From: Polyangiaceae bacterium | Lineage (GTDB): Bacteria; Myxococcota_A; Polyangia; Polyangiales; Polyangiaceae | DNA: 64,000 nt | Direction: 5' to 3' | Assembly: GCA_019637265.1 (NCBI GenBank) | Contig: JAHBVY010000001.1 | Location: 1,910,505-1,974,504, forward strand | Part shown: in pieces, positions 36,501 through 48,500 of the stretch | Position numbering within the stretch: the stretch's first letter is position 1 | How the letters are laid out: the number at the start of each line of letters is the position of its first letter | Notes under the pieces: generated by a model | What the model saw: only the letters and a program-made list of their open reading frames with translations | The model's database searches: none | What the model was told of the DNA's origin: nothing | Made by a program: the position numbers and the translations under genes

Positions 36501-39500
36501 CTCCTCCCCCCCCTCGCACTCGTCGCACTCGCCTTCTGAGTCCTCCGGGACTCAGCCCCATTGAAGCATGCCGCGCTCCGCGCTGGCAAGGCTGACGACT
36601 TCCCTTCTGAGTCCTCCGGGACTCAGCCCCATTGAAGCCACGCAGCGCAGACGGCGAAGTCAAAGGATGCGCTCCCCTTCTGAGTCCTCCGGGACTCAGC
36701 CCCATTGAAGCCGCCGCTACGCATCACCGGTAGACGGTGCGGCCAGCCCTTCTGAGTCCTCCGGGACTCAGCCCCATTGAAGCCGCGCGCCCGTCAAGAT
36801 CTGCGCGCCAATGGGGCGCCCTTCTGAGTCCTCCGGGACTCAGCCCCATTGAAGCCCTGCGGAAATTCGTAGGGCTTCATGCCGCGCGTACAGCCTTCTG
36901 AGTCCTCCGGGACTCAGCCCCATTGAAGCGTGAGGTGTCCTCACCGCACGGTGGCGGCGTCCAGCCCTTCTGAGTCCTCCGGGACTCAGCCCCATTGAAG
37001 CTCGACCAAGCTCCCCGCGTCGCTCCCCTTCGCCCCTCCTTCTGAGTCCTCCGGGACTCAGCCCCATTGAAGCAGGGTGACGCCTGGCGCCGTTCCGTCT
37101 GCCGATAGGCCTTCTGAGTCCTCCGGGACTCAGCCCCATTGAAGCCCCGGGTGCTCCTCCGCCCACGTGGTGAGCAACTGCCCTTCTGAGTCCTCCGGGA
37201 CTCAGCCCCATTGAAGCCGCGGGTGACGTACGACCAGCCGCGCTGTTCCAGCGGCCTTCTGAGTCCTCCGGGACTCAGCCCCATTGAAGCGATGCGCGCA
37301 AGCTCACCGGCATTTACCGCGCGGCAATCCTTCTGAGTCCTCCGGGACTCAGCCCCATTGAAGCTTAGGGGTGCGCGGGGTCACTCAGCGGTTCTCGCGG
37401 CCTTCTGAGTCCTCCGGGACTCAGCCCCATTGAAGCCCGGCGACTCTCCCGATCCCCCAGGGCAGCGACTGGCCTTCTGAGTCCTCCGGGACTCAGCCCC
37501 ATTGAAGCCCGCACCATCAGGTCGCAGCCGTCGCGGGCTGCGAGCCTTCTGAGTCCTCCGGGACTCAGCCCCATTGAAGCCATATCTCTTTCCAGCGCTG
37601 CGGAGCGCCGAGATAGCCTTCTGAGTCCTCCGGGACTCAGCCCCATTGAAGCGACTGGATTTCTCGAGGCACTGCAACTGCCTTTCGCCTTCTGAGTCCT
37701 CCGGGACTCAGCCCCATTGAAGCGGGATGATCCGCAGACTGCCAGTCAGCGGGTAGGGTTCCTTCTGAGTCCTCCGGGACTCAGCCCCATTGAAGCGATG
37801 TCCACGCCGGTGATGACGACGCCACCGCACACCCTTCTGAGTCCTCCGGGACTCAGCCCCATTGAAGCGCTGGCGCGCGCGTGCTGGCGATGCATGCGAT
37901 GGTAGCCTTCTGAGTCCTCCGGGACTCAGCCCCATTGAAGCCGCTAGTCCAAGAGCTGCTCGGCACCGCGCCACGGGACCTTCTGAGTCCTCCGGGACTC
38001 AGCCCCATTGAAGCTCGGTTTCGTGGTGCAGCTGCGCCAGCTCCTCGGTCCTTCTGAGTCCTCCGGGACTCAGCCCCATTGAAGCCGGGTGCAAGGGCTT
38101 TTTTGAGGGCGGGTGCTTTTTCCTTCTGAGTCCTCCGGGACTCAGCCCCATTGAAGCAGCGTGTCGAGGCCGTGCTTCTGGTGGAGCTCCTCCCCTTCTG
38201 AGTCCTCCGGGACTCAGCCCCATTGAAGCACGATGGGCTTCGGGGCCAAGCAGGCAGAGGACCTGCCTTCTGAGTCCTCCGGGACTCAGCCCCATTGAAG
38301 CAGCGGACTGCTCAACTGGCACGCGATCGACGCGTCGCCTTCTGAGTCCTCCGGGACTCAGCCCCATTGAAGCGGCTTGGCAGGGGTGGGCTCGGCCTTG
38401 GCTCCGCCCACCTTCTGAGTCCTCCGGGACTCAGCCCCATTGAAGCATCCAGCCGATGAACACCGCGTTGAAGTCCGCGGGTTCCTTCTGAGTCCTCCGG
38501 GACTCAGCCCCATTGAAGCGCGAGAGCCGTGGTCGCAGAGCACCTTCACGCGAGACCTTCTGAGTCCTCCGGGACTCAGCCCCATTGAAGCGTGATCGCG
38601 ATGTTGATGAGGCCAAGGATGCGACCACCTTCTGAGTCCTCCGGGACTCAGCCCCATTGAAGCCATCGGCGCTCGGCGCTCTGCATCGCCCCCGGTGCAA
38701 CCTTCTGAGTCCTCCGGGACTCAGCCCCATTGAAGCCACTCTCAGGATTTGCATGGTAGCCAAGGGCTACCATCCTTCTGAGTCCTCCGGGACTCAGCCC
38801 CATTGAAGCCCGCCGAGCGCTCCGTCACCCTCGGGCGAGCTCGAGCCTTCTGAGTCCTCCGGGACTCAGCCCCATTGAAGCGCCTGCGCCTCGGGCAGCG
38901 CCAGCGTGGCCGTCGCGAGCCCTTCTGAGTCCTCCGGGACTCAGCCCCATTGAAGCAAGAACGGCTGAGTGCCGCCGTAGCCCTGACGGAACAGCCTTCT
39001 GAGTCCTCCGGGACTCAGCCCCATTGAAGCAAGCTGTACTGGAACTGAGCCGCGCCCAGAGCGCCCGCCTTCTGAGTCCTCCGGGACTCAGCCCCATTGA
39101 AGCGTGTCGGCCAGCGTCGCCATGCGACCTTGCGGGAAACCTTCTGAGTCCTCCGGGACTCAGCCCCATTGAAGCGGATCATCGCGCAGGAACCCCGCGG
39201 AGAGTGGGTCATCCTTCTGAGTCCTCCGGGACTCAGCCCCATTGAAGCGGCTGGTGGCCAGGGGCTACACAACCCGCTCCCCTTCCCTTCTGAGTCCTCC
39301 GGGACTCAGCCCCATTGAAGCCACGCGGATACGTTCGCGGCTCGTGCTCCGCGACTGCCTTCTGAGTCCTCCGGGACTCAGCCCCATTGAAGCAGGCGCG
39401 CGGTGCGGTACCACCGCGGCGCGCCGCAACCTTCTGAGTCCTCCGGGACTCAGCCCCATTGAAGCCTGGGTGTCCGGACCCCAGCCGCTGCAACGGTGTG

Positions 39501-42500
39501 GCCTTCTGAGTCCTCCGGGACTCAGCCCCATTGAAGCTCGCCGTCCCCAGGCTCGAACACAATGCGGTTGGCACCCTTCTGAGTCCTCCGGGACTCAGCC
39601 CCATTGAAGCGCGTGACGGGCGCCTCGGCTCTCGCCGCGGTCTTCCTCCTTCTGAGTCCTCCGGGACTCAGCCCCATTGAAGCTGATCCGACTGACACCC
39701 AGCCCCCGCTCCCTGACGGCCCTTCTGAGTCCTCCGGGACTCAGCCCCATTGAAGCTGAGGGCCATGGAGCCCATCTCTCACCTGGAAGGCACCCTTCTG
39801 AGTCCTCCGGGACTCAGCCCCATTGAAGCTTGTAGAACTCCTCGATTACCACGACTTCGACCTCGCCTTCTGAGTCCTCCGGGACTCAGCCCCATTGAAG
39901 CTAATACTCTATAAGGAAACGGGTCGTCAGGTCTGAACCTTCTGAGTCCTCCGGGACTCAGCCCCATTGAAGCCAGATGGCCAGGGGTCCGGTTCGTGTG
40001 CGTGAGATTACCTTCTGAGTCCTCCGGGACTCAGCCCCATTGAAGCCGCGCAAGGCTACACCCCGGTCACCCAGGCCGCGCCCCTTCTGAGTCCTCCGGG
40101 ACTCAGCCCCATTGAAGCAACGCGATCGTCTTGGCGCTTGTCAGCCTCAAGTCGCCTTCTGAGTCCTCCGGGACTCAGCCCCATTGAAGCGCCACTAGGG
40201 ACGATGCGCTTGCCATGGGCGGGTCACCTTCTGAGTCCTCCGGGACTCAGCCCCATTGAAGCATCGCCTCAGTCGTCAGGCGGCCGCGCGATCTGGCCGT
40301 CCTTCTGAGTCCTCCGGGACTCAGCCCCATTGAAGCCGAGATGTCCACAGGCGTCCCAAGGATCCAGGTGCCCCTTCTGAGTCCTCCGGGACTCAGCCCC
40401 ATTGAAGCGGGTTTGCGATCGCCGTGGTGGCGTCACAGACGGTTCCTTCTGAGTCCTCCGGGACTCAGCCCCATTGAAGCACGGCGCTGCTTGCTTCGCT
40501 CTCGGCCCAGATGTCCCTTCTGAGTCCTCCGGGACTCAGCCCCATTGAAGCCGCACGGAAAATTCCGTGCTGGATCAGCCGTCAGTCCTTCTGAGTCCTC
40601 CGGGACTCAGCCCCATTGAAGCAATGGGTTAGGTCGCTTGGGTGCCTGGATCACCTGGACCTTCTGAGTCCTCCGGGACTCAGCCCCATTGAAGCATCAA
40701 CGCGGGCATCCGCACCAACCCGAACGGGACCACCTTCTGAGTCCTCCGGGACTCAGCCCCATTGAAGCAACTTTACCATGATCGGCTCTGCTCATGGGTA
40801 CGTCCCTTCTGAGTCCTCCGGGACTCAGCCCCATTGAAGCCACCCGCCGGGGCGCCGCCGGTCGTCTGGTTCATGAACCCTTCTGAGTCCTCCGGGACTC
40901 AGCCCCATTGAAGCGCGGCTTCGGAGGCCGCTTCTTGCGCGCGCTCACAAGCCTTCTGAGTCCTCCGGGACTCAGCCCCATTGAAGCGAGTTCCAGGGCG
41001 ATGATGATGCGCTGGTGGAGCGCCCTTCTGAGTCCTCCGGGACTCAGCCCCATTGAAGCCTCGGTCGTGGTGGCCCAGACCCTCACCTCGGCTCCCCTTC
41101 TGAGTCCTCCGGGACTCAGCCCCATTGAAGCATGACGGTTTGCTCCGGGGTTGCAGAGGCGACCAGAGGCCTTCTGAGTCCTCCGGGACTCAGCCCCATT
41201 GAAGCCGCTGCTCAGCGCCGAGCTCCTGACCGCGCGCCTTGCCTTCTGAGTCCTCCGGGACTCAGCCCCATTGAAGCCCGTCCTCGGCGAGGGGGAACTC
41301 GCCCTTGACGCGACCTTCTGAGTCCTCCGGGACTCAGTCCCATTGAAGCCGAACCTCATCGAGGTGATCGTTGCCGGCCCTTCGGGCCTTCTGAGTCCTC
41401 CGGGACTCAGCCCCATTGAAGCCCCACGCCCTCCGGCCCGTACACCAGCACCCGCAAGCCTTCTGAGTCCTCCGGGACTCAGCCCCATTGAAGCCGATCG
41501 GCGAGGCTCGGGTGACGTCACCCATCACGCACCTTCTGAGTCCTCCGGGACTCAGCCCCATTGAAGCCTCCCGAGCATCCAGTGGCTCACCGCGCTCGTC
41601 CCGCCTTCTGAGTCCTCCGGGACTCAGCCCCATTGAAGCATCTTTTTGGCAAGCTCGGCCTGGGTGAAACCCGCATCCTTCTGAGTCCTCCGGGACTCAG
41701 CCCCATTGAAGCATCGGCTACGACGGTCAGGCCTACTTCAGCGCTGCCCCCTTCTGAGTCCTCCGGGACTCAGCCCCATTGAAGCTTCCCTTGCGCCTTC
41801 GCATCAGCGAAGGCCCCGAGCGCCTTCTGAGTCCTCCGGGACTCAGCCCCATTGAAGCACGGCGAGGGTGAACCTGAAGGGTCCGTCCTTGTCCCTTCTG
41901 AGTCCTCCGGGACTCAGCCCCATTGAAGCGCTCTCACTGGTGCATCCGGCAATCCACCGGACGCCCCTTCTGAGTCCTCCGGGACTCAGCCCCATTGAAG
42001 CCGTGAGGGACCGGTGGCAAGACCGCCGCGCAAAGCGCACCTTCTGAGTCCTCCGGGACTCAGCCCCATTGAAGCGGCGCGCTGAAGAAGGTGGACGAGG
42101 TGGAGTTCTACGCCTTCTGAGTCCTCCGGGACTCAGCCCCATTGAAGCACCCGCTCGTAGTTGAGCCCCGCGGCGATCGTGGCGCCTTCTGAGTCCTCCG
42201 GGACTCAGCCCCATTGAAGCGGATGTCGTCCATCGCGAGCTCGGGCGCCGCGCTGCCCTTCTGAGTCCTCCGGGACTCAGCCCCATTGAAGCCTCGGCCG
42301 TGGCGGCCGCTCTCGCGAGCTTTGCGCCCCTTCTGAGTCCTCCGGGACTCAGCCCCATTGAAGCCGCAAAGCGCGAAGCGCTGGGCGCGACCGACGCGAC
42401 GCCTTCTGAGTCCTCCGGGACTCAGCCCCATTGAAGCTGGCGATCTGCTGCTCGGTGACACGCGTGTCCCGAGCCTTCTGAGTCCTCCGGGACTCAGCCC

Positions 42501-45500
42501 CATTGAAGCAGGCGCTGGAGGCTGACGACGCGGCGGCCAACGGGACCCTTCTGAGTCCTCCGGGACTCAGCCCCATTGAAGCTCCTTCCCATGTCGTTCC
42601 GTTGTCGTCCGGATGCACCCCTTCTGAGTCCTCCGGGACTCAGCCCCATTGAAGCCCGTTGGCCGTGGTCGAGGCGATCGGCAAGCCGCAGGCCTTCTGA
42701 GTCCTCCGGGACTCAGCCCCATTGAAGCACTCGTCAGTCCGATTCATCATCCCTGCTCCCTAGCCTTCTGAGTCCTCCGGGACTCAGCCCCATTGAAGCA
42801 GTTGCGACGCGATGCGCTGCCTGATGTGCGCGCCCCCCTTCTGAGTCCTCCGGGACTCAGCCCCATTGAAGCCGCGACCACGTGCAGAGCCGCAAGGACG
42901 CGCTGCGTGACCTTCTGAGTCCTCCGGGACTCAGCCCCATTGAAGCCGATCGCCGGCCGCGCTGGCGACCGCGATCGGAGTCCTTCTGAGTCCTCCGGGA
43001 CTCAGCCCCATTGAAGCACGATGGGCACGGTGACCAGAGCTGACCCTGTGCCCCCTTCTGAGTCCTCCGGGACTCAGCCCCATTGAAGCAGCTTGTGCTT
43101 GAACGTGTCGAAAAAGGCAGCGCACCTTCTGAGTCCTCCGGGACTCAGCCCCATTGAAGCTTGTTCACGATGGGCACGGTGACCAGAGCTGACCCTCCTT
43201 CTGAGTCCTCCGGGACTCAGCCCCATTGAAGCTGCGCGAGCACATACATCGTCCCCTGGCTGTAGCCAGCCTTCTGAGTCCTCCGGGACTCAGCCCCATT
43301 GAAGCGCTTGCGTCCGTCACCCTCGCTGTCCGTTCCGCCGGTGCCTTCTGAGTCCTCCGGGACTCAGCCCCATTGAAGCCGCGAGATCTGGATCGAGCTC
43401 GGCGCCGGCGGCGCCTCCTTCTGAGTCCTCCGGGACTCAGCCCCATTGAAGCCCGTCACTCGTCACCGTCACGCCCCACGGCGCGAAGACCTTCTGAGTC
43501 CTCCGGGACTCAGCCCCATTGAAGCCTTGTCCGCCTCCGCGGACTCCTTCTGCTTCTCAACCCTTCTGAGTCCTCCGGGACTCAGCCCCATTGAAGCGCT
43601 TGCCCGCGCTTGCTTCTCTGCCTCGATCCTCACCCTTCTGAGTCCTCCGGGACTCAGCCCCATTGAAGTAAACCAACCCGGCCTGACGAGGAGATTTTCC
43701 GCATGGCCCTTCTGAGTCCTCCGGGACTCAGCCCCATTGAAGCTCCGTTCGGCGACCCGTTCCCGAGCGCGGACGCAAGCCTTCTGAGTCCTCCGGGACT
43801 CAGCCCCATTGAAGCTCCACCATATCGGCTGACGAGTGGCAGACCGCCGGCCCTTCTGAGTCCTCCGGGACTCAGCCCCATTGAAGCGATCCCCATGTCG
43901 GGCTCGACGGTCGAGCTCCCGCGCCTTCTGAGTCCTCCGGGACTCAGCCCCATTGAAGCGCCCGCAGGCGCGATCGGTGAGAGGCCGCCGGTGATCCTTC
44001 TGAGTCCTCCGGGACTCAGCCCCATTGAAGCCGGAGATCGCGGACGCGTCAGGCGGCGAAGGCAGCGCCTTCTGAGTCCTCCGGGACTCAGCCCCATTGA
44101 AGCGGGCAGGTCGTTGATGGTGCCGTCGAGAGGGACGTCGCCTTCTGAGTCCTCCGGGACTCAGCCCCATTGAAGCGCGACGCTCTGCAGCGCCCCCGTA
44201 ACAACAGCCATGCCTTCTGAGTCCTCCGGGACTCAGCCCCATTGAAGCCTCAGGAGATGCGGGCAATGGTCCGCCGGTGGCCGGCCTTCTGAGTCCTCCG
44301 GGACTCAGCCCCATTGAAGCGAGCACTGCTTCCGTTCAATTGGGCACGTGTCCTTGCCTTCTGAGTCCTCCGGGACTCAGCCCCATTGAAGCTGGACGCC
44401 CATGGACATGAGCCGCTCTGCGGTAGAGCCTTCTGAGTCCTCCGGGACTCAGCCCCATTGAAGCTTGCGGTGCGGTGTCGCGTGCGACCGGATCGCGCTA
44501 CCTTCTGAGTCCTCCGGGACTCAGCCCCATTGAAGCACCATTGACGGCCATCACACGGCCGTCCTCGTCGATCCTTCTGAGTCCTCCGGGACTCAGCCCC
44601 ATTGAAGCCGCTGGCCGTCAGGGCTGCCCTCGCCGGTCGCCAGCCCTTCTGAGTCCTCCGGGACTCAGCCCCATTGAAGCAGCAGGATGCGCGGACTGAA
44701 CCAGCGCTCGCCGGCGCCCCTTCTGAGTCCTCCGGGACTCAGCCCCATTGAAGCGTGTGACTGGCGCCTCCGCCATCGCTGCGGTGGTGCTCCTTCTGAG
44801 TCCTCCGGGACTCAGCCCCATTGAAGCTGGGCGATCGCGCCCGCTGGCACAACGGCACGGCTGCCTTCTGAGTCCTCCGGGACTCAGCCCCATTGAAGCG
44901 CGCCAAACAGCGCGTCCAGCACGCGGTCCAGCCTCCCTTCTGAGTCCTCCGGGACTCAGCCCCATTGAAGCTGGGCCGAGTACGGCCGCAACATCGGCCA
45001 AGGTGCCACCTTCTGAGTCCTCCGGGACTCAGCCCCATTGAAGCAACGTCGACCTCGCCACGCTTGCGCAGTCGCGTTGCCTTCTGAGTCCTCCGGGACT
45101 CAGCCCCATTGAAGCGGCCCACAGTGAGCGCGCCCAGGCAGGCGTCGACCCCCTTCTGAGTCCTCCGGGACTCAGCCCCATTGAAGCTCTGCGGCAATCT
45201 GCATGATTTACGTCCGCTCCGTGTCCTTCTGAGTCCTCCGGGACTCAGCCCCATTGAAGCGCGCGATGCGTCGTCCCCTGCACCGTGCCCGTGGTGACCC
45301 TTCTGAGTCCTCCGGGACTCAGCCCCATTGAAGCGCGTCTGATTCCGGGCACCGATCCGGTGCTCGCCGACCTTCTGAGTCCTCCGGGACTCAGCCCCAT
45401 TGAAGCATGCCGATCGAGATCTACATTGACGACAGGCTCCAGCTCCCTTCTGAGTCCTCCGGGACTCAGCCCCATTGAAGCCCGATGCCATCCTTCGGCG

Positions 45501-48500
45501 CCATCGCCAGCCCACCGCCTTCTGAGTCCTCCGGGACTCAGCCCCATTGAAGCTCCGACTATCTGGGCGAAAGTCGGGCGAGTCAGGCGACCTTCTGAGT
45601 CCTCCGGGACTCAGCCCCATTGAAGCGGATACCTGGCGGGCGTGCTCTCTGACGTCACCACCGCCTTCTGAGTCCTCCGGGACTCAGCCCCATTGAAGCC
45701 CGAAGAGACCGGCTGTCACCGCCACCACCAGCCCGCCTTCTGAGTCCTCCGGGACTCAGCCCCATTGAAGCCCCATCATCCCGTACACCGCCTCGGGCGG
45801 CGCGGTGCCTTCTGAGTCCTCCGGGACTCAGCCCCATTGAAGCCGATCGCACGCGATCGCGACGTTGCGCCTCGCGCTCCTTCTGAGTCCTCCGGGACTC
45901 AGCCCCATTGAAGCTTGGCTGACTGGCCGCCAGTGATGATCGGGTAGAGCTGCCTTCTGAGTCCTCCGGGACTCAGCCCCATTGAAGCCCGCTGCTCCAG
46001 GATGCCTACGTCCTGGAAGGGCGCCCTTCTGAGTCCTCCGGGACTCAGCCCCATTGAAGCCTGCGCGCCGCGCTGACGCGCGCCTCGTGGCGCCGCCCTT
46101 CTGAGTCCTCCGGGACTCAGCCCCATTGAAGCCACTGTCCACCTCCTCGATTAGCCAATCACCATAGACCTTCTGAGTCCTCCGGGACTCAGCCCCATTG
46201 AAGCGCCGCGCGCTGCCGGTGCACATCGACCGAGTGATCCCGCCTTCTGAGTCCTCCGGGACTCAGCCCCATTGAAGCGTTGGCACGCGAGGCGCCAGCC
46301 GGCCAAAACTTCGCCTTCTGAGTCCTCCGGGACTCAGCCCCATTGAAGCTCATCGCCGCCACCGCCCGCATCGAGGGTCTCGAGCCCTTCTGAGTCCTCC
46401 GGGACTCAGCCCCATTGAAGCGGCGCGTAGAACAGCCCACCTCGAGGCGTCAGGAGCCCTTCTGAGTCCTCCGGGACTCAGCCCCATTGAAGCATGACAT
46501 CGGGTGGGAGGACATGTACCGAACGAAGCTCCTTCTGAGTCCTCCGGGACTCAGCCCCATTGAAGCGCTCTCGATGCGGGCGCGGTTTGGGTTCGGGAGG
46601 AGGCCTTCTGAGTCCTCCGGGACTCAGCCCCATTGAAGCCACACCGCGCAGATCACGATGCCGCGCCGCGAGGGCCTTCTGAGTCCTCCGGGACTCAGCC
46701 CCATTGAAGCGCGAGCGAGTGGGACACCGCGGAGATGGTCGCGCAGCCTTCTGAGTCCTCCGGGACTCAGCCCCATTGAAGCGCGTGGAGCGCCTTGAGC
46801 GCCTTCTCCGAGTCGACTCCTTCTGAGTCCTCCGGGACTCAGCCCCATTGAAGCCGCATACCAGTCGTTGCCATCAGTTGGTCTCCTCACCTTCTGAGTC
46901 CTCCGGGACTCAGCCCCATTGAAGCACGACGGCCGAGCTGCTGACGGGGTGCTTCGGTATCCCTTCTGAGTCCTCCGGGACTCAGCCCCATTGAAGCGTC
47001 CGCTCGGGACGCGCGCTTCGCCCGTGGTTTCTGCCTTCTGAGTCCTCCGGGACTCAGCCCCATTGAAGCGTCCCGTGCCTTGCGTAGCACGTCGCCGCGC
47101 AGCTCCCTTCTGAGTCCTCCGGGACTCAGCCCCATTGAAGCCAGGTAGCTGAGAACGAGGAGCCGCCCACCGAGTTCCCTTCTGAGTCCTCCGGGACTCA
47201 GCCCCATTGAAGCGTTGGGTAGGTAGGGAACTCTTCGTCGTACGTCGGCCCCTTCTGAGTCCTCCGGGACTCAGCCCCATTGAAGCCGCACAATACCGCG
47301 CTTGATCTCCGTGCCATCCACCTCCCTTCTGAGTCCTCCGGGACTCAGCCCCATTGAAGCTCGGTGAGCGTGGCCGTGCCCGAGACCCTGAGCCGCCCTT
47401 CTGAGTCCTCCGGGACTCAGCCCCATTGAAGCTTCCCGAGATCTACAGTCTCGGGGAAAGTCAAGACTCCTTCTGAGTCCTCCGGGACTCAGCCCCATTG
47501 AAGCACGGGGGCTGGCAGTAAGCCCGACGAGATGAACGTCGCCTTCTGAGTCCTCCGGGACTCAGCCCCATTGAAGCCCGACGAACACCCCCGAGTATCC
47601 GTCGCGCGTGCACAACCTTCTGAGTCCTCCGGGACTCAGCCCCATTGAAGCCGCCGCGCGCTCGGCAAGGGCTACCTCACCGACGATCCTTCTGAGTCCT
47701 CCGGGACTCAGCCCCATTGAAGCGGGTGCACGTCTCCGGGTTCTCCGCGCGGAAACGGCTCCTTCTGAGTCCTCCGGGACTCAGCCCCATTGAAGCGCCG
47801 AGGTCGAGCTCACCAACGCGGGCTGGCCGGTGAACCTTCTGAGTCCTCCGGGACTCAGCCCCATTGAAGCTTTTACTCCGCCGCTGAGCGCCTTGGTGGA
47901 GCGCTCCCTTCTGAGTCCTCCGGGACTCAGCCCCATTGAAGCATCGCGCCGCACCGCCACGCGGAGCGGGTGCAATGGCCTTCTGAGTCCTCCGGGACTC
48001 AGCCCCATTGAAGCAGCGGCTCATCGAAGATGGTGATCTCGTAGGCGATGCCTTCTGAGTCCTCCGGGACTCAGCCCCATTGAAGCAGGATGACTGCCCG
48101 CTTGCGCCAATTGTGGTCTATCGCCTTCTGAGTCCTCCGGGACTCAGCCCCATTGAAGCTGCTTGTCCTCGATTTCCTCGAGGAAACGCTCACTGCCTTC
48201 TGAGTCCTCCGGGACTCAGCCCCATTGAAGCGCCGGCACATCGCACCCTCGGGGTGCTGTGGGCTGCCTTCTGAGTCCTCCGGGACTCAGCCCCATTGAA
48301 GCCTCCGCGCCTTAGGCGCTTGCAGCGGTACCACCTTGCCTTCTGAGTCCTCCGGGACTCAGCCCCATTGAAGCGTGTCGAAGTCCCGCTTGAGGTTCAT
48401 GCCCGCGATGCCTTCTGAGTCCTCCGGGACTCAGCCCCATTGAAGCGTCTCTGCGTCGCGGTCACTGTACGCGCAGATGACGGCCTTCTGAGTCCTCCGG

